From the NCBI GenBank assembly GCA_001769295.1, contig MEOR01000038.1, positions 3,048 through 36,755 of the forward strand: 33,708 nt of DNA. Direction: 5' to 3'. Both the position numbers and the translations under genes were made by a program. Shown in pieces: positions 1 to 9,438 of this stretch. This stretch comes from Bacteroidetes bacterium GWF2_49_14. GTDB taxonomy: Bacteria; Bacteroidota; Bacteroidia; Bacteroidales; UBA12481. Position 1 is the first letter of the stretch; each line of letters opens with the position of its first letter. The notes under the pieces were generated by a model. The model saw only the letters and a list, made by a program, of their open reading frames with translations, did no database searches and was not told the DNA's origin.

Positions 1-38
1 GGACCGCGTGCCCCAGCTGAACAGCAACATCGGAGCAT

Positions 39-122
39 TTGTCATCCCCGCGAAAGCGGGGACCGGTTCCTATGCGTACCGCGCTTCAAGGGACGCGGTC
101 CCCGCTTTCGCGGGGATGACAA
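39..122. repeat. REPIN-like inverted repeat: two GTCATCCCCGCGAAAGCGGGGACCG elements head to head
   Basis: 39-65 ttgtcatccccgcgaaagcggggaccg is the perfect reverse complement of 96-122, with a 30-nt spacer; each arm has its own TCCCCGC-gaaa-GCGGGGA hairpin. Confidence 0.9.
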
Positions 123-131
123 GTACACCTG

Positions 132-159
132 GGTAACCAGCAACCAGCAACCAGCAATC
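132..159. repeat. Heptamer tandem tract, consensus RGYAAYC, 4 units
   Basis: GGTAACC AGCAACC AGCAACC AGCAATC, ending 2 nt before the pyrF stop codon (162-164). Confidence 0.85.
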
Positions 160-161
160 GC

Positions 162-962
162 CTACATCCCTTTAGTCATCCTCTCGGCCGCGCCCCTCGC
201 CTTTTCAGCAAAATCGGAACCGCTGCCGGCAAAGATGATTCCGCGGGAGTTGTTGATCAGGAGGCCGCCATGGGTGCTTTTCCCGTTTTCAAGCACCATC
301 TCCAGCGAACCGCCCTGGGCTCCCACGCCCGGGACCAGCAGGAAGTGCTCCGGAACAATTTTTCGGATCCGCCGAAGGTATTCGGGGCGTGTGGCCCCCA
401 CCACAAACATCATGTTATCATGTGTACCCCAGGTTGCACTCTCACGCAGAACTTTCTCGTACAGGGGTTCGCCGTCGGAAAAACGCTGCATCTGAAAATC
501 ATTTGCGCCAGGGTTGGAGGTCAGCGCCAGAAGAATGGCCCATTTGCCGGTAAACTGAAGAAAAGGTTCTATCGAGTCCCTGCCCATATAAGGAGACAGG
601 GTGATGGCATCAAAATCATACCGGATGAAAAAGGCCCTGGCATATTGATCGGCGGTATTGCCTATATCCCCCCGCTTGGCATCGGCTATGATGAACAGGT
701 TGGGATCGACCGACCGGATATGGTCAACCGTCATCTCCAGCTGCTCCATGCCTTCGGTTCCCATGGCCTCATAAAAGGCCAGGTTCGGCTTGTAGGCAAC
801 CGCCAGGTCATGCGTCGCATCGATGATCGCCCGGTTAAAGGCAAAAACCGGATGCGCCTCCCGGTTCAGGTGCACCGGTATCTTTCCAGGATCACTGTCG
901 AGCCCGACACACAGGTAAGATCCCTTCCGCCGGATTTCGTGGTTCAGTTCTGCAGCAGTCAT
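162..962 (-). CDS. pyrF: Orotidine 5'-phosphate decarboxylase
   Basis: 266 aa; YLCVGLDSDP, IIADAKRGDIGNTA and GLLINNSRGIIFA motifs; start overlaps prfA stop (TAATG). Confidence 0.95.
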   Translation of the reverse strand: MTAAELNHEIRRKGSYLCVGLDSDPGKIPVHLNREAHPVFAFNRAIIDATHDLAVAYKPNLAFYEAMGTEGMEQLEMTVDHIRSVDPNLFIIADAKRGDIGNTADQYARAFFIRYDFDAITLSPYMGRDSIEPFLQFTGKWAILLALTSNPGANDFQMQRFSDGEPLYEKVLRESATWGTHDNMMFVVGATRPEYLRRIRKIVPEHFLLVPGVGAQGGSLEMVLENGKSTHGGLLINNSRGIIFAGSGSDFAEKARGAAERMTKGM

Positions 963-2041
963 TATTTCACAATATCAGAGGCTTTGAGTCGCTCAGCATT
1001 TTCCGCAATCTGCAATTTATCGATAATTTCCATGATATCCCCGTTGAGAACAGCCGGAAGGTTGTAGAGGGTAAAGTTGATCCGGTGATCGGTCATGCGC
1101 CCCTGCGGATAATTGTAGGTCCGGATCTTGGCCGACCGGTCTCCGGTGCTTACCATCGTTTTCCGCCTAGACGAGATCTCATCGAGGTATTTCTGATATT
1201 CAAGGTTGTACAGCCGGGTCCTGAGTTCAACCATGGCCTTTTCCTTATTCTTGATCTGCGATTTCTGGTCCTGGCAGGTGACCACCACGCCGGATGGCAC
1301 ATGGGTAAGCCGTACGGCGGAATACGTTGTGTTCACCGACTGGCCGCCGGGACCGGAGGAACAATAGGTGTCGACACGGATATCGGAATTATTCAGTTCG
1401 ATGTCGAATTCTTCGGCCTCGGGCAATACCGCTATCGTTGCTGCCGAGGTGTGAATCCGGCCCTGCGTTTCGGTTTGCGGCACCCGCTGTACCCGGTGGA
1501 CACCAGATTCATATTTCATGATTCCATATACCCCATCTCCGGTAACAGAGAGAATAACTTCCTTATACCCACCGTTGGTTCCCTCGGTGAAGCTGGTGAT
1601 ACTGTACTTCCATCCCTTTATGTCGAAGAACTTGACATACATCCTGAACAGGTCACCGGCAAAAATACTGGCTTCATCCCCGCCGGTACCGGCCCTGATT
1701 TCCATCACGGCATTCTTGGCATCCTCGGGATCCGCAGGCAATAATAAAACTTTGATCTCCTCCTCCATCTCCTCCCGGCGGTGAACCAGCATATCCATCT
1801 CCTCCTTGGCCATCTCACGCATTTCTTCATCCTTCTCGGTTTCGAGGATTTTCTTGGTGGAATCCAGATTTTCCGTGATATTCTTGTATTCACGATAAAA
1901 CTCAACAATCTTGCTGAGTTCCTTATATTCTTTATTCAGAAGAACATACCGCTTCATGTCATTGATCACTTCCGGTTCTGTAATTAACCGGGCGACCTCT
2001 TCAAATCGGGCGGCGATGCCCTCAAGTTTTAACAACAACAT
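962..2041 (-). CDS. prfA: Peptide chain release factor 1
   Basis: 359 aa; GGQ motif in [67 protein letters not shown]. Confidence 0.97.
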   Translation of the reverse strand: MLLLKLEGIAARFEEVARLITEPEVINDMKRYVLLNKEYKELSKIVEFYREYKNITENLDSTKKILETEKDEEMREMAKEEMDMLVHRREEMEEEIKVLLLPADPEDAKNAVMEIRAGTGGDEASIFAGDLFRMYVKFFDIKGWKYSITSFTEGTNGGYKEVILSVTGDGVYGIMKYESGVHRVQRVPQTETQGRIHTSAATIAVLPEAEEFDIELNNSDIRVDTYCSSGPGGQSVNTTYSAVRLTHVPSGVVVTCQDQKSQIKNKEKAMVELRTRLYNLEYQKYLDEISSRRKTMVSTGDRSAKIRTYNYPQGRMTDHRINFTLYNLPAVLNGDIMEIIDKLQIAENAERLKASDIVK

Positions 2042-2078
2042 AATTCCAGTTTTACGATTAACAAGTTACGATTAGTTG

Positions 2079-2210
2079 GTAATTGGCCTCCCTGCGGTCG
2101 GCTAATTGGCTCCGCTGCGCTCCGCTAATTGGGGCTTCGCCCTAATTAGCCCGAAGGGCCAATTAGCGACCGTAGGGAGCCAATTAGCCGACCGCAGGGA
2201 GGCCAATTAC
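2079..2210. repeat. 132-bp compound palindrome between purM and prfA
   Basis: 2079-2113 and 2176-2210 are perfect 35-nt inverted repeats; the interior has further nested inverted repeats and regularly spaced AATT cores. Confidence 0.95.
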
Positions 2211-3380
2211 TTAATAGAAATAATCCCCATAACCACCGGAAATGGTAAGGCTGCGCGAATTGGCAGGAGCACACCGTCCAATTACCTGCGCGTCGATTCC
2301 GAATCCCGCAGCAATCTGGACAATACGGTCGGCAAATGGTTCAGGCAGGTAGATCTCAAACCGGTGGCCCATGTTGAAAACTTTGTACATCTCGGACCAG
2401 GGGGTGTTTGATTGCTGCTGTATCAGGCGAAAAAGGGGCGGAACCGGGAACAGGTTGTCCTTGATGATGTGAAGATTTTCGATAAAATGGAGAATCTTGG
2501 TCTGTCCGCCGCCTGAGCAGTGAACCATGCCGTGAATCTCATGGCGTAACTCTTTCAGTATCGCGATAACCACCGGCGCGTAGGTCCGCGTCGGGGACAA
2601 CACAAGCTTTCCCGCCGTAAGTCCTGTACCTTCAATCGGGTCAGTCAGCTGAACGGATCCCGAATAAACCAGATCATCAGGAACCTGGGGATCAAAGGAT
2701 TCAGGGTATTTTACAGCCAGATATTTCGCAAAAACATCGTGCCGCGCGGAAGTCAGGCCGTTGCTGCCCATCCCTCCGTTGTATTCATTCTCATAGTTTG
2801 CTTTGCCCGATGATGATAGCCCGACAATGACATCACCCGGCCGGATCCGGTCATTGGAGATCACTTCGGCTCTTTTCATCCGCGTCGTCACGGTACTGTC
2901 CACAATGATCGTGCGAACCAGATCGCCCACGTCGGCAGTCTCTCCTCCGCAGAAAACGGTTTGCATTCCGTAAGAGGTCAGCAAATCTGCAACCTCCTGT
3001 GTACCTTCAATCACCGCGGAGATCACTTCTGCCGGGATGAGGTTTTTATTTCTTCCGATAGTGGAACTGAGCATGATGGGACCTGTTGCCCCAATGCAAA
3101 GCAGGTCATCGGTATTCATTATTACGGCATCGTGTGCAATCCCTTTCCACACCGAAAGATCCCCGGTCTCTTTCCAGTACAGGTAAGCCAGTGAGGATTT
3201 GGTCCCGGCTCCGTCAGCGTGCATGATGCTGCACCAATCCGGGTCGCCGGCTAAAATATCAGGAATGATCTTACAAAAAGCACGGGGAAACAGCCCCTTG
3301 TCGAGGCTGCTGATTGCGCGGTGCACATCCTCCTTCGAGGAAGAGACACCCCGTTGTGCATAGCGGTTTCCGGGTTTCAT
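2211..3380 (-). CDS. purM: Phosphoribosylformylglycinamidine cyclo-ligase (AIR synthase)
   Basis: 389 aa; YAQRGVSSSKEDVHRAI, MHADGAGTKSSLAY, FCGGETADVGDLVRT, HCSGGGQTKILHF. Confidence 0.9.
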   Translation of the reverse strand: MKPGNRYAQRGVSSSKEDVHRAISSLDKGLFPRAFCKIIPDILAGDPDWCSIMHADGAGTKSSLAYLYWKETGDLSVWKGIAHDAVIMNTDDLLCIGATGPIMLSSTIGRNKNLIPAEVISAVIEGTQEVADLLTSYGMQTVFCGGETADVGDLVRTIIVDSTVTTRMKRAEVISNDRIRPGDVIVGLSSSGKANYENEYNGGMGSNGLTSARHDVFAKYLAVKYPESFDPQVPDDLVYSGSVQLTDPIEGTGLTAGKLVLSPTRTYAPVVIAILKELRHEIHGMVHCSGGGQTKILHFIENLHIIKDNLFPVPPLFRLIQQQSNTPWSEMYKVFNMGHRFEIYLPEPFADRIVQIAAGFGIDAQVIGRCAPANSRSLTISGGYGDYFY

Positions 3381-5458
3381 TTCCTGATCTTCGTCTTTCC
3401 CTGCTGGAGCTCCTCCATACCACGCATAAGCAACTGTTTCTCAGCATCATAATCTCCCTTGCGCTGCTCCATGGGAACGTAATCATTGCTCAGCACCCGG
3501 AATTCCGTGCGACGGTTCAGCTGGTGTGCTATTTCACGGTTTTGCTCGACGGGCAGTTTTTCGATATACTCTTTCGAGAGGGTGTCACCTACCTGAATAA
3601 AGGAGTTCTGGGATGCGATCTTATCATCTGCAATGCGCGGTACATCGGGCCCGTATCCCCTGGCCTTCAGCCTGTCCTTCTCGATGCCCTTGGAGATCAG
3701 ATAATCAACAACCGATTGTGCCCGGTTCTGGGATAGTTCCAGGTTTGACATCACCCGAAAAGGCCTGATGTCGGTATGTGACATCAGCTCGATCGTAATA
3801 TTCGGGTTATCCTCAAGTGTTTCCACCAGTTGATCCAGTGCGATCATGGATTCCGGACGAAGATCCCACTTGGCCAGATCATAGAGGATATTCGGCAGTT
3901 CTATTGGCTTTTCATAGGGTGCGAGCACCAGGTTAACATTGAACTCCCTGCTCTCTTCGAGGCCCATGGTGGTTTCGCGTACCTTGCCGTTGAGGAAGCC
4001 CCGTTTAAAGGCGACAACCAGGTAATCTGTTTCGGCTTTCAGTTTGAAAGAGAACCCTCCGACGGAATCGCTCTTGCTTTCGAGCGAAGTGCCGTCACTG
4101 CCGATGAGCCTTACATCCGCAGCCGGAATGGGCATATCCGTCCGCTCGTTGAGTACCTTGCCCGCAAGGCTGAATCTTTTCTCCGGCAGAACGAAGGAAT
4201 AGATGTCGTCCCCGCCCTTCCCTCCGGTACGGCTGGAAACAAAATATCCGCGCTCCTCTTCTTTCTGAAAGATCATTCCGAAATCATCGCTTACACTGTT
4301 CACCGGATATTTCATATTCTCAACAATCCAGTTATCCTCCTCATCAGTATGTGCCTTGAAAACATCCAATCCTCCCAATCCGGGATGCCCGCTGGAAGAA
4401 AAATAGAACAGGGTATCCGTTTTGGCAAAGGGAAACATCTCATCCCTGGCTGTGTTGATAGCTTCACCCAGATTTTTCGGCTGACTCCAGGGGCCGTCGG
4501 TTTTCTCTCTTTGTATCATCCAGATATCTTTCCCGCCGAGGCTCCCAAGCATGTCACTGACAAAAAACATGGTCAGCTGGTCTGCCGTGAGGCTCGGATG
4601 AGCAATTACCACTGAATCCTTGGATATGGGTACAACCGTGGGCTCGCCCCATTTACCGCCCTGCTTTTTAGCCACCATCACCTGGCAGCCCAGTTCCTGC
4701 TGCTTGTCGAACCGGCAGCGGGTAAAATACATGGTGTTGCCATCCTCGGCAACCCATGGGGTACCGTCGTCGAACATGGAATTTATCGATTTATCGATCG
4801 GCGCCGGAACGGCCCATTTCTGCTTGTTATCCAGCCTGGTGAAAAAGATATCGGAAAAATTCTGACCGGTCGCGCCGTGAACCTTGTTTCCATCGGCACC
4901 CTCGCGTGAAGAGGTGATATAGAGTTCTTTATAATCTTCCGAAGCGAAGGCCGGACTGAAATCGTTGTCTTTGGTATTGAAGTCCTTAACGTTTTCTACC
5001 TGGTATCGGGTAGGGTTTTTCGTCCAGACCAGAATGGAATCACAGGACTGATATGCATTCAGTGCCATCACATCGGTTGGTTCTATCTTCAGGTACTCTT
5101 CATACCGGGCTTTGGCATCGGCGTATTTGCCGTTCATTTTCAGCATTTCAGCGCTGTAAAGGATGGCCAGCGGATTGCTGTATTTCTGCTTGACCAAGCG
5201 CACAAAATAAGTTTCGGCACGCTTGGTGTCATTGATCAGGCGGTAACAGTTCCCGATCCGGAAATTGATGTCGGCGCGCCTTGTGCGGTCCTTTTCCTTG
5301 GCATAGGCCTTCTTGTACTTTTCAATAGCCTTGAAATACTCGCCCATGGCAAAGGTCTTATCGGCCTGAACCATAAGGTCACGCTTCTGCGCCATGGCCG
5401 GGCCTCCGGCAAGAATGGCCAGGATCACAAATAGTAGTAGTACCCGTTCTGATTTCAT
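3377..5458 (-). CDS. PorE-like OmpA-family protein (TPR + PD40/beta-propeller + carboxypeptidase regulatory-like + OmpA C-terminal domain)
   Basis: The longest ORF starts at 5617, but an internal Met at 5458 begins a signal peptide (MKSERVLLLFVILAILAGGPAMAQ). TPR-like N-terminus, PD40-like ITSSREGADG/YFSSSGHPGLGGLDVF segments, FSLAGKVLNERTDMPIPAADVRL, OmpA-like IELMSHTDIRPF...LSQNRAQSVVDYLISKGI. Confidence 0.85.
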   Translation of the reverse strand: MKSERVLLLFVILAILAGGPAMAQKRDLMVQADKTFAMGEYFKAIEKYKKAYAKEKDRTRRADINFRIGNCYRLINDTKRAETYFVRLVKQKYSNPLAILYSAEMLKMNGKYADAKARYEEYLKIEPTDVMALNAYQSCDSILVWTKNPTRYQVENVKDFNTKDNDFSPAFASEDYKELYITSSREGADGNKVHGATGQNFSDIFFTRLDNKQKWAVPAPIDKSINSMFDDGTPWVAEDGNTMYFTRCRFDKQQELGCQVMVAKKQGGKWGEPTVVPISKDSVVIAHPSLTADQLTMFFVSDMLGSLGGKDIWMIQREKTDGPWSQPKNLGEAINTARDEMFPFAKTDTLFYFSSSGHPGLGGLDVFKAHTDEEDNWIVENMKYPVNSVSDDFGMIFQKEEERGYFVSSRTGGKGGDDIYSFVLPEKRFSLAGKVLNERTDMPIPAADVRLIGSDGTSLESKSDSVGGFSFKLKAETDYLVVAFKRGFLNGKVRETTMGLEESREFNVNLVLAPYEKPIELPNILYDLAKWDLRPESMIALDQLVETLEDNPNITIELMSHTDIRPFRVMSNLELSQNRAQSVVDYLISKGIEKDRLKARGYGPDVPRIADDKIASQNSFIQVGDTLSKEYIEKLPVEQNREIAHQLNRRTEFRVLSNDYVPMEQRKGDYDAEKQLLMRGMEELQQGKTKIRK

Positions 5459-5574
5459 ACCCGATGCTTTTCTGCTGGAGGTCGTAAAAATAGGCAATAT
5501 TTGCCTCATTTGTAGTATAAACGAAGCAAATACTGCCCTTGGTATATCGGGGTGAACCTTCGGCGAGACCCGTG

Positions 5575-7764
5575 TTAGCGGGCGAACAACAACTCGCGGT
5601 ACTTCGGCAGCGGCCAAAGATCGTCGTCAACGATCAGTTCAAGCTTGTCGATATGGTACCGGATTTCATCAAGATAATGCTTGACCTTCTGATTATAGGC
5701 ATCGGCCAGCTCACGGACATCCTCGATGGTGTTTGCCTCTTTTCTGGCGCTGACCATCTCGTCGACCATCTCCAGAATCAATGCCTTGTGTTTGGAAATC
5801 TTGCGGATCGCGCTGAGCTGGTAACTTGCTGCATCCGCAAATTCACTGGCCGGCAGGATTTCTTTTAATCCCTTTACATTCTCGATCAGCCTGTTCTGAT
5901 ATTTAATAACCGTTGGAATGATATGGTTTACAGCCAGATCGCCGAGAACGCGAGCTTCAATCTGTACTTTTTTCGTGAACAACTCGAGCTGGATGTCAAA
6001 CCGTGCATTCAATTCCCTCTCGGTCAGCACATTCATTCTCTTTAAAAGTTCGACGGACCGTGGCTCGATGTATGCTTTCAGAGCCTCAGGGGCATTCATG
6101 ACATTGGTCAGGCCCCTGCGTGCAGCTTCCTGAATCCACTCTTCGCTGTATCCGTTGCCTTCAAAAAGAACTTTTCTGGAGTGAATGATATATTTCCTGA
6201 GTATCCTCAGGATCGCCTCATCTTTTTTTACGTTTTGCTCCATCAGGGCATCCACATCCTTCCGGAACTCCTGCAACTGGTTTGCAACTGCCGAGTTCAG
6301 GACAGTCATCGGGGCGGCGCAGTTCATCGAGGAACCTACTGCCCGGAATTCAAAACGGTTGCCGGTGAAAGCAAAAGGAGAGGTACGGTTGCGATCGGTA
6401 TTGTCGAGCATGATCTCGGGAATCTTGCCGATATTGAGTTTAAGTTCGGTTTTTTGGTCCGGAGTCATCTTATCCGACGGAACCTTTTGCTCGATTTCGT
6501 TCAGTACACGGGTCAGATGTTCGCCGATAAAAACTGAAATGATGGCCGGAGGAGCCTCGTGGGCACCCAGGCGGTGTTCATTGCCCGCAGACATTACGCT
6601 GGCCCTGAGAAGATCGGCATAATCATGAACAGCCTTTACCGTATTGACAACAAAGGTCAGAAGCTGCAGGTTCGATTTTGGATTGGTTCCCGGAGCCAGG
6701 AGGTTTACTCCGGTATTGGTCAGCATCGACCAGTTGTTATGCTTGCCCGATCCATTGATTCCCTTGTAGGGTTTCTCATGCAGCAGCGCACGGAAGTGAT
6801 GCTTCCTTGCCACCCGCTTCATGATATCCATGAGAAGCTGGTTGTGATCCACGGCAAGGTTGGCCTCTTCAAACACAGGGGCGCACTCAAACTGATTTGG
6901 AGCCACCTCATTGTGGCGGGTTCGGAGCGGAATACCAAGCTTATAGCACTCGAATTCAAGCTCTTTCATAAAAGCTGTAACCCTTTCAGGAATGGATCCG
7001 AAATAGTTGTCGGCCAGCTGCTGGTCACGCGCCGAAGCGTGGCCCATCAGGGTACGGTCGGTGAGAACCAGGTCGGGACGGGCATAATACAGGGCCTCGT
7101 CAACCAAGAAATATTCCTGCTCCCAACCCAGCGTGGCTATAACCTTGGTCACATCCTTGTCAAATAGCTGGCAAACATCAACGGCAGCCTTGTCCAGCGC
7201 AAACAAAGATTTCAGCAGGGGGGTTTTGAAGTCAAGAGCCTCACCGGTATAGGAAACAAAAACCGTGGGAATGCAAAGGGTCTTCTCCACAATAAAGGCA
7301 GGGGAAGAGGGATCCCAGGCTGAATATCCCCGGGCCTCGAACGTATTTCGTATTCCACCGCTGGGAAATGAGGAGGCATCAGGTTCCTGCTGGGTAAGCT
7401 CCTTTCCGGAAAAATGCTCAAACATTTTGCCATCCTTTGTAGGTTCAAAGAAAGCATCATGCTTCTCAGCGGTTGATCCATTGAGCGGTTGGAACCAGTG
7501 GGTGTAATGCGTAACCCCGAAGCCCATAGCCCAGGCCTTCATGGCCGCAGCCACCGATGCAGCTGATTTCCGGTCGATGTATCCCCAGGTATCAACAGCT
7601 TTTTTTACATTCTCATAGGCCTCTGTAGGCAGGTACTTCTTCATGGTCTCCAAACCGAAGGTGTGGACACCATAATAATCTGACACTTTCTCCCCCGGGG
7701 CCTCAACGGCCAGCGGCTTGCGGGAAAAAAGTTCCTTGACGGCTTCGACGCGGATGTTGCTCAT
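5575..7764 (-). CDS. glnN: Glutamine synthetase type III
   Basis: 729 aa; THWFQPLNGSTAEKHDAFFEP, RHNEVAPNQFECAPVFEEANLAVDHNQLLMD, KGINGSGKHNNWSM. Confidence 0.95.
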   Translation of the reverse strand: MSNIRVEAVKELFSRKPLAVEAPGEKVSDYYGVHTFGLETMKKYLPTEAYENVKKAVDTWGYIDRKSAASVAAAMKAWAMGFGVTHYTHWFQPLNGSTAEKHDAFFEPTKDGKMFEHFSGKELTQQEPDASSFPSGGIRNTFEARGYSAWDPSSPAFIVEKTLCIPTVFVSYTGEALDFKTPLLKSLFALDKAAVDVCQLFDKDVTKVIATLGWEQEYFLVDEALYYARPDLVLTDRTLMGHASARDQQLADNYFGSIPERVTAFMKELEFECYKLGIPLRTRHNEVAPNQFECAPVFEEANLAVDHNQLLMDIMKRVARKHHFRALLHEKPYKGINGSGKHNNWSMLTNTGVNLLAPGTNPKSNLQLLTFVVNTVKAVHDYADLLRASVMSAGNEHRLGAHEAPPAIISVFIGEHLTRVLNEIEQKVPSDKMTPDQKTELKLNIGKIPEIMLDNTDRNRTSPFAFTGNRFEFRAVGSSMNCAAPMTVLNSAVANQLQEFRKDVDALMEQNVKKDEAILRILRKYIIHSRKVLFEGNGYSEEWIQEAARRGLTNVMNAPEALKAYIEPRSVELLKRMNVLTERELNARFDIQLELFTKKVQIEARVLGDLAVNHIIPTVIKYQNRLIENVKGLKEILPASEFADAASYQLSAIRKISKHKALILEMVDEMVSARKEANTIEDVRELADAYNQKVKHYLDEIRYHIDKLELIVDDDLWPLPKYRELLFAR

Positions 7765-7767
7765 AGT

Positions 7768-7802
7768 AGTTACCAGTTACCGGTTACCGGTTACCAGTTA
7801 GG
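7768..7802. repeat. Heptamer tandem tract RGTTACC, 5 units
   Basis: AGTTACC AGTTACC GGTTACC GGTTACC AGTTAGG, starting 4 nt upstream of the glnN ATG. Confidence 0.85.
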
Positions 7803-7960
7803 GTTAGTGATTAAAAGTTACTTATTGACATTGGGATAATAGAAATGTACTTATCGGCTACAAAATTACACTTTTTTTACAATGACCCCTATTTTTTTAG
7901 GGGTATTCCTATTATTTTTCAACATTTTTATCCACCACCCCCAAAATTTAACGCATCACT

Positions 7961-7989
7961 AAAAAAAAGCCCGGAATTTCTCCCGGGCT
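7961..7989 (-). terminator. Rho-independent terminator for the M20 peptidase gene
   Basis: On the minus strand AGCCCGG-gagaaatt-CCGGGCT followed by TTTTTTT. Confidence 0.85.
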
Positions 7990-8032
7990 CCTCCCTATTA
8001 CTTCTTCCTTTTAACCGGCAACCGTCTTCAGT

Positions 8033-8067
8033 CCTCCGTCATCGGTCGTCGGTCATCGGTCATCGGT
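8033..8067. repeat. Heptamer tandem tract CATCGGT (sense ACCGATG), 5 units
   Basis: CCTCCGT CATCGGT CGTCGGT CATCGGT CATCGGT, directly abutting the stop codon (8068-8070) of the M20 peptidase. Confidence 0.85.
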
Positions 8068-9429
8068 CTACTCCGTATAGTAATGGTAAAATCTCGTTAT
8101 CGTCTCAATCCCTTTGTAAAGATTCCACAGGGGGAAGTTCTCGTTGGGCGAATGGATGGCGTCGGATTCGAGCCCGAAGCCCATCAGGATTGATTTGACA
8201 CCCAGCACATTCTCGAAGGTGGAGATAATCGGAATACTACCTCCACTCCGGAATGGAACCGGACGCTTGCCGAAGGTTTCCGCATAGGCTTTCTCCGCGG
8301 CCTTGTATGCCGGCATGGTTATCGGTGAAACATAGGCTGCTCCGCCATGGAGGTTTTCTACCTTTACCTTTACCTGCGGTGGTGCTATGGATTCGAAGTA
8401 TTCCTGGATCAATCGGGCAATTTTATGATGGTCCTGATGCGGCACAATCCGTGAACTGATCTTTGCAAAAGCCTTTGAAGGCAGCACGGTTTTGGTTCCC
8501 TCTCCGGTGTAGCCGCCCCAGATCCCACAGACTTCGAAAGTTGGCCGGATGCCGGTACGCTCGGTTACGCGGTAGCCCTTCTCACCCCAGACTTCATCGA
8601 CACCCACCGCAGCCCTGTATTTCTCTTCATTAAAAGGGGCCTGTGAGAGCAGTGCGCGTTCCTCATCGGTGGCCTCCAGTACGTCATCATAAAAACCCGG
8701 AATGGTGATCCGGTTGTTTTCGTCGTGAACGGTGGCAAGCATTTTCGACAGGATAACGATCGGGTTGGCAACGGCGCCTCCAAACAAGCCTGAATGCAGG
8801 TCCTTATCGGGACCGGTCACCTCGATTTGCAGGTAGGTGAGCCCGCGGAGTCCGGTGGTTATTGAGGGGGTATCCTGTCCGATCATGGAGGTATCGGAGA
8901 CGAGAATAATATCGGATTTCAGCATTTCCTTATGCTCCTCGCAGAATTTACCCAGGTTGGGCGACCCGATCTCCTCTTCTCCCTCGATCATGAACTTGAC
9001 GTTGCATCTGAGCTGCCCGGTTTTAGCCAGATATTCGAAGGCCTTGATATGCATGAACGACTGGCCTTTGTCATCATCCGCGCCGCGGGCGAATATCTTA
9101 TCCTCCCGGATAACCGGATCAAAGGGATCCGACTTCCAGAGGTCGAGCGGATCCACCGGCATCACGTCCATGTGAGCATAAACCATTACGGTAGGCCAAT
9201 CGGGGTTAACCATCTTTTGGGCATAGATGACCGGATTCCCTTCGGTTTCATAAATTTCCGCCGAATCCACACCGGCCTGCAGGAGCAATTTTTTCAGACT
9301 GGCTGCCGCCCGGTACATATCGGGCTTATGGGAAGCGATGGAACTGATCGAAGGAATTCGTATCAGACCGAAGAGCTCTTCGAGAAACCGCTCCTTATGC
9401 TGATCGATGTATTCGTTAATTGTTATCAT
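8068..9429 (-). CDS. M20 family dipeptidase/metallopeptidase
   Basis: 453 aa; VMVYAHMDVMPVDPLDLWKSDPFDP, FARGADDDKGQ, MIEGEEEIGSPNL, FRSGGSIPIISTFENVLG. Confidence 0.92.
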   Translation of the reverse strand: MITINEYIDQHKERFLEELFGLIRIPSISSIASHKPDMYRAAASLKKLLLQAGVDSAEIYETEGNPVIYAQKMVNPDWPTVMVYAHMDVMPVDPLDLWKSDPFDPVIREDKIFARGADDDKGQSFMHIKAFEYLAKTGQLRCNVKFMIEGEEEIGSPNLGKFCEEHKEMLKSDIILVSDTSMIGQDTPSITTGLRGLTYLQIEVTGPDKDLHSGLFGGAVANPIVILSKMLATVHDENNRITIPGFYDDVLEATDEERALLSQAPFNEEKYRAAVGVDEVWGEKGYRVTERTGIRPTFEVCGIWGGYTGEGTKTVLPSKAFAKISSRIVPHQDHHKIARLIQEYFESIAPPQVKVKVENLHGGAAYVSPITMPAYKAAEKAYAETFGKRPVPFRSGGSIPIISTFENVLGVKSILMGFGLESDAIHSPNENFPLWNLYKGIETITRFYHYYTE

Positions 9430-9438
9430 GGTTTCTTG

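Noticed and set aside
270-1067. 265-aa plus-strand ORF (and 1085..1744, 3830..4615)
   Set aside because: Antisense to pyrF, prfA and the OmpA-family gene, respectively; no signal or domain features.
962-2041. Atypical RF1 motif [12 protein letters not shown]
   Set aside because: As far as I recall this is the usual Bacteroidetes form of RF1, so not evidence for altered stop-codon reading.
5459-5617. N-terminal extension of the OmpA-family ORF to 5617
   Set aside because: The extension overlaps the glnN 3' end and a signal peptide begins cleanly at Met 5458.
7886-7903. CCCCTA-tttttt-TAGGGG palindrome upstream of glnN as an operator
   Set aside because: Short stem in an A/T-rich intergenic region with no second copy; insufficient support.
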